Shown: in pieces, positions 6,113 through 13,210 of the stretch
How the letters are laid out: every line of letters starts with the position of its first letter
Numbering within the stretch: position 1 is the first letter of the stretch
Program-made: the position numbers and the translations under genes
The notes under the pieces: generated by a model
Seen by the model: only the letters and a program-made list of their open reading frames with translations
The model's database searches: none
Told to the model about the DNA's origin: nothing
Origin: an uncultured Clostridia bacterium
Lineage (GTDB): Bacteria > Bacillota > Clostridia > Christensenellales > Borkfalkiaceae
Assembly (NCBI GenBank): GCA_944342055.1
Contig: CALVME010000029.1
Coordinates: 1-34,834 of the forward strand
Length of the DNA: 34,834 nucleotides
Direction: 5' to 3'

Positions 6113-7609
6113 ATGACGACGCAGGAATATCTGAAACAAATCGACGAAGTCAACGCCAAGGGACCCTATCGCCCCGAGTGGGATTCGCTGTGCGGGCATG
6201 AGACGCCCGCCTGGTTCAAGGCGGCGAAGTTCGGCATTTTCATCCACTTCGGGGTATTTACCGTCCCCGAAGCGTTCAACGAGTGGTACCCCCGCCACAT
6301 GTACCGCGAAGACGCGCCCGAGCACGCGCATTTCCGCGAGCATTACGGGGATATGAAGCACTTCGGCTACAAGGACCTCATCCCGCTGTTTACGGCGCCG
6401 AAGTTCGACCCCAAGGAGTGGCTCGACCTGTTCACCGAGGCGGGCGCGCGCTACATGACGCCCGTGGCGGAGCACCACGACGGCTTCCAGATGTACGACA
6501 GCGAGCTGTCCAAGTGGAATTGCGTCAAGATGGGACCGCATCGCGACTATCTGGGCGAACTCAAGGCGGAGGCGGAAAAGCGCGGCGTCGTGTTCTGCGC
6601 GTCCTCGCACCGCGCCGAGCACTATTGGTTCATGAACGGCGGCAGGACGTTCGACAGCGACGTGAACGATCCCGCCTATGACGATTTTTACGGCCCCGCC
6701 GAGTACAACGACAACCTCAAGGGCGTGGTGCCTCCCTTCCTGTACAGCGTGACCATCGATTCCCCCCGCATGCGCGAGCACTGCGAAAACTGGCTGGCGC
6801 GCACGGCGGAACTCGCGGACAAATACCGCCCGAGCATGGTCTATTTCGACTGGTGGATCAACAACGACGCGTTCCGTCCCTATCTCAAGAAGTTCACGGC
6901 GTACTACTACAACCGCGCGAAAGAGTGGGGCAAGGAAGTCACGATCGCCTACAAGCACAACGTGTTCCCGCTCGACGCGGCGACCTTCGACGTGGAGCGC
7001 GGTCAGCTCAAGGACATCCGCCTGCGCCCGTGGGAGACGGACACCGCGATCGCGGTCAACTCCTGGTGCTATACCAAGAACAACGAGTACAAGACGGCGC
7101 GCTCCATCGTGGGCGATCTCGTGGACATCGTCAGCAAGAACGGCTGCATGATGCTCAACGTCGGACCGCGCGCGGACGGCTCCATCGGCGAGGAGGATGC
7201 GAAGGTACTCAGGGACATCGGCGCATGGATGAAGGTGAACGGCGAGGGCATCTACGGCACTTCGACGTGGAAGACGTTCGGCGAAGGTCCCACCGTCATC
7301 CCCGAGGGGCAGTTCAGCGACACGATGCGGGAGGATTTCACTTCCAAGGACATCCGCTATACCTGCAAGGGCGGCACGATCTATGCGTTTATCATGTCGG
7401 CGGCGGACGGAATCGACGGAGCGGAACTCACCGCGCTGGCGGGAGGGGATTTCCCCGGCGAAGCGGTCAAGATCGGGAGCGCGACCGTTCTCGGACATGA
7501 AGACGTCGCGGTGTCCGTCCGCACGGAAGCGGGCGCGCTTCGGCTCACGTTCGGCGAGAAGATCGTCTCTGAGTATCCGGTCTGCGTCAGACTGAGACAC
7601 GCAGAATGA
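6113..7609 (+). CDS. GH29 family alpha-L-fucosidase, 498 aa
   Basis: The protein starts with the GH29 hallmark Trp-Phe-x-x-Ala-Lys-Phe-Gly-Ile-Phe-Ile-His-Phe-Gly, then His121-His122-Asp123-Gly-Phe, and a Phe-Asp-Trp-Trp segment whose Asp246 is the expected catalytic nucleophile. A beta-sandwich-like C-terminus follows from about residue 400. GH29 enzymes remove alpha-L-fucose from glycans with retention of configuration. There is no signal peptide, so it should act in the cytoplasm on imported fucosylated oligosaccharides, for example from mucin or milk glycans; the exact substrate is inference. The nucleophile context Phe-Asp-Trp-Trp differs from the common Trp-Phe-Asp-Gly and hints at a divergent subfamily. 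It overlaps the next gene by 4 bases (ATGA) and lies divergent from an AraC regulator. Confidence 0.92.
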   Translation: MTTQEYLKQIDEVNAKGPYRPEWDSLCGHETPAWFKAAKFGIFIHFGVFTVPEAFNEWYPRHMYREDAPEHAHFREHYGDMKHFGYKDLIPLFTAPKFDPKEWLDLFTEAGARYMTPVAEHHDGFQMYDSELSKWNCVKMGPHRDYLGELKAEAEKRGVVFCASSHRAEHYWFMNGGRTFDSDVNDPAYDDFYGPAEYNDNLKGVVPPFLYSVTIDSPRMREHCENWLARTAELADKYRPSMVYFDWWINNDAFRPYLKKFTAYYYNRAKEWGKEVTIAYKHNVFPLDAATFDVERGQLKDIRLRPWETDTAIAVNSWCYTKNNEYKTARSIVGDLVDIVSKNGCMMLNVGPRADGSIGEEDAKVLRDIGAWMKVNGEGIYGTSTWKTFGEGPTVIPEGQFSDTMREDFTSKDIRYTCKGGTIYAFIMSAADGIDGAELTALAGGDFPGEAVKIGSATVLGHEDVAVSVRTEAGALRLTFGEKIVSEYPVCVRLRHAE

Positions 7610-8193
7610 TTTACGTCGAGATTTTCGGCCAGCAGGTCAATTTGTACGCGCAGATCGTCGGGTTCGTAGGGCTCGTCGTCATCGCCTGGTCGTATCAGCT
7701 CAAAAAGCTCGGCTATCTCGCCGTCTCCACCGTCGCCATGGCGATCTTTCTGGCGGAATCGTGCATTCTGTACGCGGATTCCGACACGTTTACGGGGATC
7801 GTGCTCAACGCGGCGGCGGTCGTGCGCAATCTGCTCATGATCTTGTTCCTGCGCAGATACGGCAGGGAGATGCCCGCGTGGGTCGCAGTGTGCCTGCTCG
7901 TCCCCGTCTGGATCATCTGCGTCTTCGGCTTCGGCGCGTGGTATACCTATCTGCCCCCCGCGTTGCAGACGGTGTACACTTTCTGCGCGCTGAGCAAAAA
8001 TTATTACTGCTTAAAGGGCGGCGCGCTCGTCCTGGAGGGCGGCAATCTCTTTTACAACGCTTCGGTGGGCGCGTACGTCGGCATCTTGCGGCAGGTCGTC
8101 CTGGTCACGAGCGTGATCGTCAGTACGATCGTGTATTTCGTGCATTCGCGCAGAGAGAGGGCGGCAAACGCCGCGGAAGCGCCCCGCAGTTAG
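7606..8193 (+). CDS. YgjV-family inner membrane protein, 195 aa
   Basis: The sequence is hydrophobic throughout, with about five to six predicted membrane helices. The pattern Gly-x-x-Gly-Leu-Val-Val-Ile-Ala-Trp-Ser-Tyr-Gln in the first helix is that of the YgjV (Imp-YgjV) family. Its function is unknown; in several bacteria it lies next to sugar-acid or carbohydrate genes. The ATG sits inside the fucosidase stop region (ATGA), so the two are translationally coupled and probably serve the same sugar pathway. The last 15 residues are a charged, Arg- and Ala-rich cytoplasmic tail. No transport activity should be assumed from the sequence. Confidence 0.7.
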   Translation: MIYVEIFGQQVNLYAQIVGFVGLVVIAWSYQLKKLGYLAVSTVAMAIFLAESCILYADSDTFTGIVLNAAAVVRNLLMILFLRRYGREMPAWVAVCLLVPVWIICVFGFGAWYTYLPPALQTVYTFCALSKNYYCLKGGALVLEGGNLFYNASVGAYVGILRQVVLVTSVIVSTIVYFVHSRRERAANAAEAPRS

Positions 8194-8240
8194 AGAAAAA
8201 TTGTAAAAAAATGCATTTCATGGCAAAAAAGTGCAAAAAG

Positions 8241-8278
8241 AAAGCGGCTTGGGATTAGGGATTCCCTGTAAGGGATTT
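8241..8278 (+). repeat. Left inverted repeat of the methyltransferase cassette
   Basis: Begins AAAGCGGC and ends TCCCTGTAAGGGATTT. The inner part is itself a small dyad (TCCCT/AGGGA). It pairs imperfectly with 9208-9245. Confidence 0.5.
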
Positions 8279-8292
8279 AATTGAATCATTAC

Positions 8293-8325
8293 AAAACTCG
8301 ACTTTTCACAAGTCGAGTTTTCTTT
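8293..8325 (+). terminator. Intrinsic terminator upstream of the methyltransferase gene
   Basis: AAAACTCGACTT pairs with AAGTCGAGTTTT around TTCAC, followed by CTTTT. It lies about 100 bases after the ygjV stop and would insulate the next gene. Confidence 0.8.
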
Positions 8326-8342
8326 TACCAAAATAGAACAGA

Positions 8343-8371
8343 TTGAATTAAAGTTAATTTTATGTTATAAT
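8343..8371 (+). promoter_or_regulatory. Promoter of the methyltransferase gene
   Basis: TTGAAT (8343-8348), 17-bp spacer, TATAAT (8366-8371). A CGGAGG ribosome-binding site (8398-8403) precedes the ATG at 8410. Confidence 0.8.
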
Positions 8372-8409
8372 AAAGTCATCGATAAATAAGAATTTAACGG
8401 AGGTTATGT

Positions 8410-9060
8410 ATGCTTGAAAAAATGAGTGATTTTTTTGAGGCAAGACTTGACGGATATGATGAACATATGATGACTAACATCGAATATGCAAGCGAGTTCT
8501 ATCCTTTTACGGCAAAGCAATTACCGACCGCTGAAAACTGTTGCATACTTGATTTGGGTTGCGGTACAGGATTGGAACTGCAAGAATATTATAAGCTTAA
8601 TTCTTCGGCAAAGGTTACGGGAATAGACCTTTCACAAGGAATGCTAACCGAGCTTCAACGAAAATTCGTTGGCAAGAATATAACCTTGATTCTTGACTCA
8701 TATTTTGATGTTCCGCTTGGTGAAAATGTGTTTGATGCCGCTGTGTCTGTTGAAAGTCTGCATCATTTTACAAAAGAGGAGAATATTTCCCTATATGCTA
8801 AACTTCATACTGCACTGAAAGAAAACGGTTACTTTATACTGACGGATTACTTCTCCTTGTCAGATGACGAAGAAAAGATGCATCGTCAAAACTTGATTGC
8901 CTTAAAAACAGAACAAGGTATTACCGATGACGAGTTTTACCATTATGATACACCCCTCACTGTGAAACACGAGATTGAAGCATTGCTTGAAGCAGGTTTT
9001 TCCAATGTCGAGGTTTTGAACCATTGGGGAGCAACATACACCGTTAAGGCAGTTAAATAA
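8410..9060 (+). CDS. Class I SAM-dependent methyltransferase, 216 aa
   Basis: Residues 46-54 read Ile-Leu-Asp-Leu-Gly-Cys-Gly-Thr-Gly, the SAM-binding motif I of class I methyltransferases. Thr-Gly-Ile-Asp-Leu-Ser near 72 supplies the acidic residue at the end of strand 2, and Ser-Val-Glu-Ser-Leu-His-His-Phe near 115 corresponds to the later motif of the Methyltransf_11/25 group. The target (small molecule, protein or RNA) cannot be inferred. Base and codon use (many AAA, GAA, TTA, ATT codons) differ sharply from the GC-rich neighbours, pointing to recent acquisition. The gene has its own promoter and flanking terminators and lies between imperfect inverted repeats. No partner gene is present in the cassette. 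Confidence 0.85.
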   Translation: MLEKMSDFFEARLDGYDEHMMTNIEYASEFYPFTAKQLPTAENCCILDLGCGTGLELQEYYKLNSSAKVTGIDLSQGMLTELQRKFVGKNITLILDSYFDVPLGENVFDAAVSVESLHHFTKEENISLYAKLHTALKENGYFILTDYFSLSDDEEKMHRQNLIALKTEQGITDDEFYHYDTPLTVKHEIEALLEAGFSNVEVLNHWGATYTVKAVK

Positions 9061-9167
9061 CTGACAAATTCCAATTTATCGAGTTGATATTTTTTGTGGA
9101 AAATTTTCAAAAGTGTAGCACACTATACTTAACAACGTTAGGTGGTGTGTTTTGCAAAGCAAAAAGT

Positions 9168-9196
9168 AAAGGATAGCAAAATTTTGCTATCCTTTT
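9168..9196 (+). terminator. Terminator after the methyltransferase gene
   Basis: AAAGGATAGCAAA pairs with TTTTGCTATCCTTTT with almost no loop. The stem is long and the flanks are A/T-rich, so it can act on both strands. Confidence 0.75.
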
Positions 9197-9207
9197 ATAA
9201 CGTCTAA

Positions 9208-9245
9208 AAATCCCATTTAGGGACTCGGCTTTTCCAGGCCGCTTT
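9208..9245 (-). repeat. Right inverted repeat of the methyltransferase cassette
   Basis: The reverse complement starts AAAGCGGC and ends GGGATTT like the left copy. On the plus strand its outer part contains CGGC/GCCG followed by seven T, so it may also serve as a weak terminator. Confidence 0.5.
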
Positions 9246-9248
9246 TTT

Positions 9249-10631
9249 TCAGCGATCGCGCTCGATGAGGTTTCTCGCGAGGTGCACGCCCATGACGGAC
9301 GCCATCATGAGCCCGCGCGTCCAACCGCTCGAGTCGCCCAGGCAGAACAGGTGTTCCACGTTGGTCTCGAGCCGCTCGTTCATCTTGATCTTGTTGGAAT
9401 AGAATTTGAGCTCGGGCGAGTAAAGCAGCGTCTCGTTTCCCGCAAAGCCGGGCACGACGTGGTCGACCGCCTGAATGAAATTGATGATGTTGATCATCGC
9501 GCGGTAGGGCATGGCGGAGGTGATGTCTCCCGCGACGGCGTCCCTGAGGCTGGGGCGGACGTTGGAGCGGGAAAGCTCCTTTTCCCAGGTACGCTTGCCG
9601 TCGAGGATGTCGCCGTATCGCTGCACGAGGATGTGCCCCGCGCCGAGCATGTTGGTCAGTTCGCCGACTTTCTGCGCGTAGGCGATGGGCTGATTGAACG
9701 GCTCGGTGAAGTTGTGCGAGCAGAGGATGGCGAGGTTGGTGTTGGGAGATTTGAGGTCCTTGTAGGAGTGACCGTTGACGACGGCGAGGTCGTTGTCGTA
9801 GTTTTCCTGCGCGACGAATCCGCCCGGATTCTGGCAGAAAGTGCGCACCTTGTTCTTGAAGGGCTTGGGGTAGCCGATGAGCTTGGACTCATAGAGCACT
9901 TCGTTGACTTCCTCCATGACTTCGTTTCTCACCTCCACGCGCACGCCGATGTCGACGGTGCCGGGTTTGTGGGCGATGTCGTACTTCGCGCAGATCTTTT
10001 CCAACCAGTCCGCGCCCCTCCTTCCCGTGGCGATGACGATGTCCTTGCCGAGAATTTCCCGATTGTCCACGACGACGCCCTTGCAGACGGCGCCCTCGAG
10101 CAGGATGTCGCGGCATTCCGTGTTGTAGAGGATCTCCACCCCGCGGGAGAGCAGGAACTGCTCGATGTCGTAGTAAAGTTTCTGCGCGCGCTCGGTGCCG
10201 AGGTGGCGGATGGGGCAGTCGACGAGTTTCAGATTCGCCTGAATGGCGCGCTTCCTGATCTCTTTGACGCGGTCACCCTGGTTGATGCCCTCGATCTTGG
10301 TGTCCGCGCCGAAGTTCAGATAGATGCCGTCCGTGTAATTGATGAGGTCCTGCGCCTTCTCCGCGCCGATGAGGTCGGGAAGTTCCCCGCCCACTTCATA
10401 GCTCAGCGAGAGCTTGCCGTCCGAAAACGCGCCCGCGCCCGAAAAACCCGTCGTGATGTTGCAGGGTTGGCAGTTCATGCACCGCCCCGTCTTCGCTTTG
10501 GGACACTTTCTGTTTTCGACGCTCTTTCCCTTCTCGATGATGAGGATGCGCCTGTTCTTATTTTGCAGAATGAGTTCGAGTGCGGTGAAGATGCCGGAAG
10601 GCCCCGCGCCGACGATGATCAGATCGTACAT
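9249..10631 (-). CDS. FAD-dependent dehydrogenase/oxidoreductase (COG2509-like), 460 aa
   Basis: An N-terminal dinucleotide-binding motif Gly-Ala-Gly-Pro-Ser-Gly (residues 8-13) marks the FAD site. A Cys-rich segment follows at about 43-58 (Cys-Pro-...-Cys-Met-Asn-Cys-Gln-Pro-Cys-Asn-Ile), then Gly-Ala-Gly-Ala-Phe-Ser-Asp-Gly-Lys. The C-terminal Leu-Gly-Asp-Ser-Ser-Gly-Trp-Thr-Arg-Gly is the flavin-contacting end. This combination is that of the uncharacterised FAD-dependent dehydrogenase group; the substrate is unknown, and the cysteines may bind a metal or cluster. AAGGAGG before the ATG at 10631 fixes the start. A consensus promoter lies at 10701-10729, so the gene can be transcribed alone although it follows two small genes on the same strand. 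Its stop lies 4 bases from the right repeat of the methyltransferase cassette. Confidence 0.85.
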   Translation of the reverse strand: MYDLIIVGAGPSGIFTALELILQNKNRRILIIEKGKSVENRKCPKAKTGRCMNCQPCNITTGFSGAGAFSDGKLSLSYEVGGELPDLIGAEKAQDLINYTDGIYLNFGADTKIEGINQGDRVKEIRKRAIQANLKLVDCPIRHLGTERAQKLYYDIEQFLLSRGVEILYNTECRDILLEGAVCKGVVVDNREILGKDIVIATGRRGADWLEKICAKYDIAHKPGTVDIGVRVEVRNEVMEEVNEVLYESKLIGYPKPFKNKVRTFCQNPGGFVAQENYDNDLAVVNGHSYKDLKSPNTNLAILCSHNFTEPFNQPIAYAQKVGELTNMLGAGHILVQRYGDILDGKRTWEKELSRSNVRPSLRDAVAGDITSAMPYRAMINIINFIQAVDHVVPGFAGNETLLYSPELKFYSNKIKMNERLETNVEHLFCLGDSSGWTRGLMMASVMGVHLARNLIERDR

Positions 10632-10700
10632 ATTGCCTCCTTGCCGCCCGTGAGCGGCTTTGTCCGAGCCGCGCGAAGGCGCCTTCGGACGTACGAGCCC

Positions 10701-10729
10701 ATTATACGACTTTTTTCGCCGTTTGTCAA
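10701..10729 (-). promoter_or_regulatory. Consensus promoter of the FAD oxidoreductase gene
   Basis: TTGACA (10729-10724), 17-bp spacer, TATAAT (10706-10701). The -35 overlaps the stop codon of the small membrane protein gene upstream. Confidence 0.88.
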
Positions 10730-10923
10730 TGCAGATTTTTGAGAGGGCGGAAGGCGATCGCCCAGAATGCGAGCCAGAGCGCGCATGCGCCCGCGGCGGC
10801 GCAGAGGCTGCGGAGGAGGGTAGGGGGCAGGAAGGAAAACGTGACGCCGAAGATGCCGTACAGCGCGAGCGCGATGCCGCAAAGGCACAAAAAAAGGAGA
10901 GAAATGCAAGTCGTCGCTTTCAT
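10726..10923 (-). CDS. Small two-helix membrane protein, 65 aa
   Basis: Two hydrophobic segments (about residues 6-30 and 36-58) joined by a short Pro-Pro turn and ending in Arg-Pro-Leu-Lys predict a hairpin membrane protein. I recognise no family. The ATG at 10923 is preceded by GGAGAG, though with only 2 bases between. Its stop codon overlaps the -35 box of the next gene. It may be co-transcribed with the 86-residue gene at 11318, from which it is separated by 134 bases with no clear promoter. The codon pattern is consistent with coding but its short length leaves some doubt. Confidence 0.5.
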   Translation of the reverse strand: MKATTCISLLFLCLCGIALALYGIFGVTFSFLPPTLLRSLCAAAGACALWLAFWAIAFRPLKNLH

Positions 10924-11057
10924 ATCTCTCCAAAGTATTAGAAATATTTGTCTTTTTATGTATGAGAAAGGCGGACAAGCGCAGAGGCGCGGCGAGCCGC
11001 TTCGGCGAGAAAAATCCGACGTTCACGCCCGAGCAGAGAGGGCGGAAAAGGGGCGCC

Positions 11058-11318
11058 TCAGAGCAGGATGCGCTCGAAGAGCAGGGCGTCGAAGTCCACC
11101 GTTTCGAGAAAGTCGCGCGGGGCGAATTTGACGTGGTTGAACTTCGCAAAGTTGACGATGTGACTTTTCAGCACGACGGGCGTGGGAATGTCGAGCGCAT
11201 AGCAAATGTCCGCCGCGTACGAGAAAAATTCGTGGTGGCGGTAGGGAGCGTCGTTTTTGTAGACGGTCTGGCGGACGATCTTCTGATCGACGATGACTTT
11301 TGCCCAAATCTGAAACAT
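11058..11318 (-). CDS. Conserved small hypothetical protein, 86 aa
   Basis: The protein has no signal peptide or membrane segment. It is rich in aromatic residues and has a central Arg-His-His-Glu-Phe-Phe-Ser-Tyr-Ala-Ala-Asp-Ile-Cys, then Asp-Ile-Pro-Thr-Pro-Val-Val-Leu-Lys-Ser-His. I believe this pattern recurs in short uncharacterised proteins of Clostridia, but cannot name a domain. The ATG at 11318 is chosen because a strong promoter ends 9 bases before it, which excludes the longer frame reaching 11381. The message would then start only 3-4 bases before the ATG with no Shine-Dalgarno, i.e. nearly leaderless. It is divergent from the lrp-like gene at 11416. Confidence 0.7.
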   Translation of the reverse strand: MFQIWAKVIVDQKIVRQTVYKNDAPYRHHEFFSYAADICYALDIPTPVVLKSHIVNFAKFNHVKFAPRDFLETVDFDALLFERILL

Positions 11319-11327
11319 AACGCTTAA

Positions 11328-11356
11328 ATTATACCAAAAGCGCGGGAAAAATTCAA
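11328..11356 (-). promoter_or_regulatory. Promoter of the 86-residue protein gene
   Basis: TTGAAT (11356-11351), 17-bp spacer, TATAAT (11333-11328) on the minus strand, very close to the ATG at 11318. Confidence 0.78.
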
Positions 11357-11365
11357 CAAAAACAA

Positions 11366-11394
11366 TTGACTGTTTTTTCATCCTCCGCTATAAT
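11366..11394 (+). promoter_or_regulatory. Promoter of the lrp-aminotransferase operon
   Basis: TTGACT (11366-11371), 17-bp spacer, TATAAT (11389-11394), then AAGGAGGG before the ATG at 11416. It is back-to-back with the minus-strand promoter, with the two -35 boxes 9 bases apart. Confidence 0.85.
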
Positions 11395-11415
11395 TTTAGA
11401 AAAAGGAGGGCGGCA

Positions 11416-11907
11416 ATGGAAAAACTGGATCGCGAGATATTGGAAATATTGACGGGGGACAGCCGCTACAGCGCGGCGAAGATCGCAGTCATGCTCGGCG
11501 AGAGCGAAGAGAAGGTGGCGGAGGCGATCAAGCGCATGGAGCGGGACGGCACCATCGTCAAGTACGCCGCGGTGATCGACAACGAGGCGGCGAGCGACGA
11601 GTTCGTCGAAGCGTTCATCGAGGTGAAGGTCACGCCGCAGCGCGGCACAGGGTTCGACGCGGTCGCGGAAGAGATCGCCGCCTGCGAAGAGGTGAGGAGC
11701 GTATATCTGATGAGCGGCGGGTACGATCTCGCCGTCATCGTGGAGGGCAGATCGCTGCGCAGCATCTCCCGCTTCGTCTCCGAGCGCATTTCGACGTACG
11801 AGTGCGTCATCAGCACGGCGACGCATTTTATTCTGAAAAAATACAAGATCGAAGGGACTTTGACGCATAAAAACGCCGCGCAGATGCGTCTTTCGATACA
11901 GCCGTAA
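11416..11907 (+). CDS. Lrp/AsnC-family transcriptional regulator, 163 aa
   Basis: It starts Met-Glu-Lys-Leu-Asp-Arg-Glu-Ile-Leu-Glu-Ile-Leu, the opening of the Lrp/AsnC winged helix-turn-helix (residues 1-55, including Asp-Gly-Thr-Ile-Val-Lys-Tyr). Residues 65-145 form the RAM-like ligand-binding domain, with Gly-Gly-Tyr-Asp-Leu-Ala near 103. Family members are multimeric regulators that sense amino acids. The gene is followed after one base by a PLP aminotransferase, so it probably regulates that gene in response to its amino-acid substrate; the ligand is unknown. The C-terminus has about 15 extra basic residues. Autoregulation and control of the divergent small gene are possible, since all share one intergenic region. 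Confidence 0.9.
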   Translation: MEKLDREILEILTGDSRYSAAKIAVMLGESEEKVAEAIKRMERDGTIVKYAAVIDNEAASDEFVEAFIEVKVTPQRGTGFDAVAEEIAACEEVRSVYLMSGGYDLAVIVEGRSLRSISRFVSERISTYECVISTATHFILKKYKIEGTLTHKNAAQMRLSIQP

Positions 11908-11908
11908 C

Positions 11909-13081
11909 ATGAGAGATTTTCTGAACGAACGCGCGAGCCGCCTGCAACCGAGCGGCATCCGCAAATTTTTTGACATCGTATCCGAGATGAAGGACGCGAT
12001 CTCCCTCGGCGTGGGCGAGCCGGATTTCCCGACGCCCTGGGACATTCGCGAAGCGGCGATCCGCTCCATCCAAAAGGGTTACACGCAGTACACGGGCAAC
12101 CGCGGACTGCCCGCTCTGCGGGAGGAGATCTGTCGCTATCTTTCCGATCGGTTTTCCCTTTCCTGCGATCCCGAGCACACCGTCGTGACGGTGGGCGCGA
12201 GCGAGGCGATCGATCTCGTTTTGCGCGCGGTCTGCGAAGTCGGCGACGAGGTGCTCATCCCCGACCCGAGCTACGTCTCCTACGCGCCCTGCGTCTCGCT
12301 GCAGGGCGGCACGCCCGTCCCCGTGCTCTGCAAAGCGGAGAACGGATTCATCCTGACGCCCGAGGCGCTCGAGGCGGCGATCACGCCAAAGACGAAGGCG
12401 CTCGTGCTCGCCTATCCGAACAACCCGACGGGCGCGATCATGACGAAAGAACAGCTGGCGGCGATCGTCCCCGTGATCGAAAAGCACGATCTGTTCGTGA
12501 TCGCGGACGAGATTTACGGCGAGCTTACATACGGCGCGCGCCACGTCTCCGTGCTGTCCTTCCCGGGCATGGCGGAGCGCACCGCGTTCATTTCGGGATT
12601 TTCCAAGGCGTTTTCGATGACGGGCTGGCGCGTCGGATTCGTCTGTGCGCCGCCGCACGTGGACGAAGCGCTCTTCCGCATCCACCAGTACACGATCATG
12701 TGCGCGCCGACGGCGGGGCAGTACGCCGCGCTCACGGCGCTCAGGAGCGGCAGGGAGGAGAATTACGCCGTCGTCGAGAAGATGCGCGAGGAGTACAACC
12801 GCAGGCGCCGCTTCCTCGTCTCGGCGTTCAACGAGATGGGGCTGACCTGTTTCGAGCCGAAGGGCGCGTTCTACGTCTTCCCCTGCGTGGAGTCGTCGGG
12901 CATGGACGGCGAGGCGTTTGCGAATCGCCTGCTCGAAGAGGAAAAGGTCGCCGTCGTTCCGGGCTCGGCGTTCGGTTCGTGCGGCAGGTCGCACGTCCGT
13001 TGTTCGTATGCGACAAGCATGGCGCAGCTGAACGAGGCTGCCGACCGCATCGCCGCGTTTGTGGCGCGCCATAAGGGCTGA
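11909..13081 (+). CDS. PLP-dependent class I/II aminotransferase, 390 aa
   Basis: Fold type I aminotransferase. Visible are Gly-x-Gly-Glu-Pro-Asp-Phe-Pro-Thr-Pro near residue 35, Tyr-Pro-Asn-Asn-Pro-Thr-Gly near 170, Ala-Asp-Glu-Ile-Tyr near 198, and the Schiff-base lysine Lys233 in Ser-Gly-Phe-Ser-Lys-Ala-Phe-Ser-Met-Thr-Gly-Trp-Arg. The late Arg in Val-Arg-Cys-Ser-Tyr-Ala would bind the substrate carboxylate. The length matches the aspartate/aromatic aminotransferase group (PatA-like). The amino acid used cannot be settled. It follows the Lrp-type gene after a single base (TAA-C-ATG), so the pair forms a coupled regulator-enzyme operon. No strong terminator is seen before the greA promoter. 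Confidence 0.9.
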   Translation: MRDFLNERASRLQPSGIRKFFDIVSEMKDAISLGVGEPDFPTPWDIREAAIRSIQKGYTQYTGNRGLPALREEICRYLSDRFSLSCDPEHTVVTVGASEAIDLVLRAVCEVGDEVLIPDPSYVSYAPCVSLQGGTPVPVLCKAENGFILTPEALEAAITPKTKALVLAYPNNPTGAIMTKEQLAAIVPVIEKHDLFVIADEIYGELTYGARHVSVLSFPGMAERTAFISGFSKAFSMTGWRVGFVCAPPHVDEALFRIHQYTIMCAPTAGQYAALTALRSGREENYAVVEKMREEYNRRRRFLVSAFNEMGLTCFEPKGAFYVFPCVESSGMDGEAFANRLLEEEKVAVVPGSAFGSCGRSHVRCSYATSMAQLNEAADRIAAFVARHKG

Positions 13082-13116
13082 CGGGCGAAGAAATGCCAAA
13101 AGGGCGGGAAAACCCG

Positions 13117-13145
13117 TTGACAAACCGTTCAAAAAACGGTATAAT
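13117..13145 (+). promoter_or_regulatory. Consensus promoter of greA-lysS, with a dyad in the spacer
   Basis: TTGACA (13117-13122), 17-bp spacer, TATAAT (13140-13145). The spacer holds an inverted repeat ACCGTT (13124-13129) / AACGGT (13135-13140), a possible repressor site; a CGGG-AAAA-CCCG dyad also touches the -35. Confidence 0.88.
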
Positions 13146-13153
13146 GACAGGAA

Positions 13154-13188
13154 GAAGAAAAATACCATGCTCAGGGCATGGTTTCTTC
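13154..13188 (+). promoter_or_regulatory. 5'-terminal hairpin of the greA-lysS message
   Basis: GAAGAAA (13154-13160) pairs with TTTCTTC (13182-13188), and CCATGC (13165-13170) with GCATGG (13176-13181), loop TCAGG, with a one-sided AATA bulge. The predicted start site is near 13152, so this structure would sit at the very 5' end of the RNA. It may stabilise the message; it is not a standard terminator. Confidence 0.55.
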
Positions 13189-13210
13189 TATGATATAGAG
13201 AGGTAATCAT

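Larger units (their letters stand above)
8241..9245. mobile_element. Putative single-gene mobile cassette bounded by imperfect inverted repeats
   Basis: A 38-bp segment at 8241-8278 and the reverse complement of 9208-9245 match at 27 of 38 positions without gaps. The outer eight bases (AAAGCGGC) and the inner GGGATTT are identical. Between them the DNA is clearly more AT-rich than everything around it and holds one methyltransferase gene with its own promoter and terminators. No transposase is present and no target-site duplication is obvious, so this could be a transposase-less (MITE-like) cassette, or an acquired gene whose flanks resemble each other for another reason. Confidence 0.4.
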
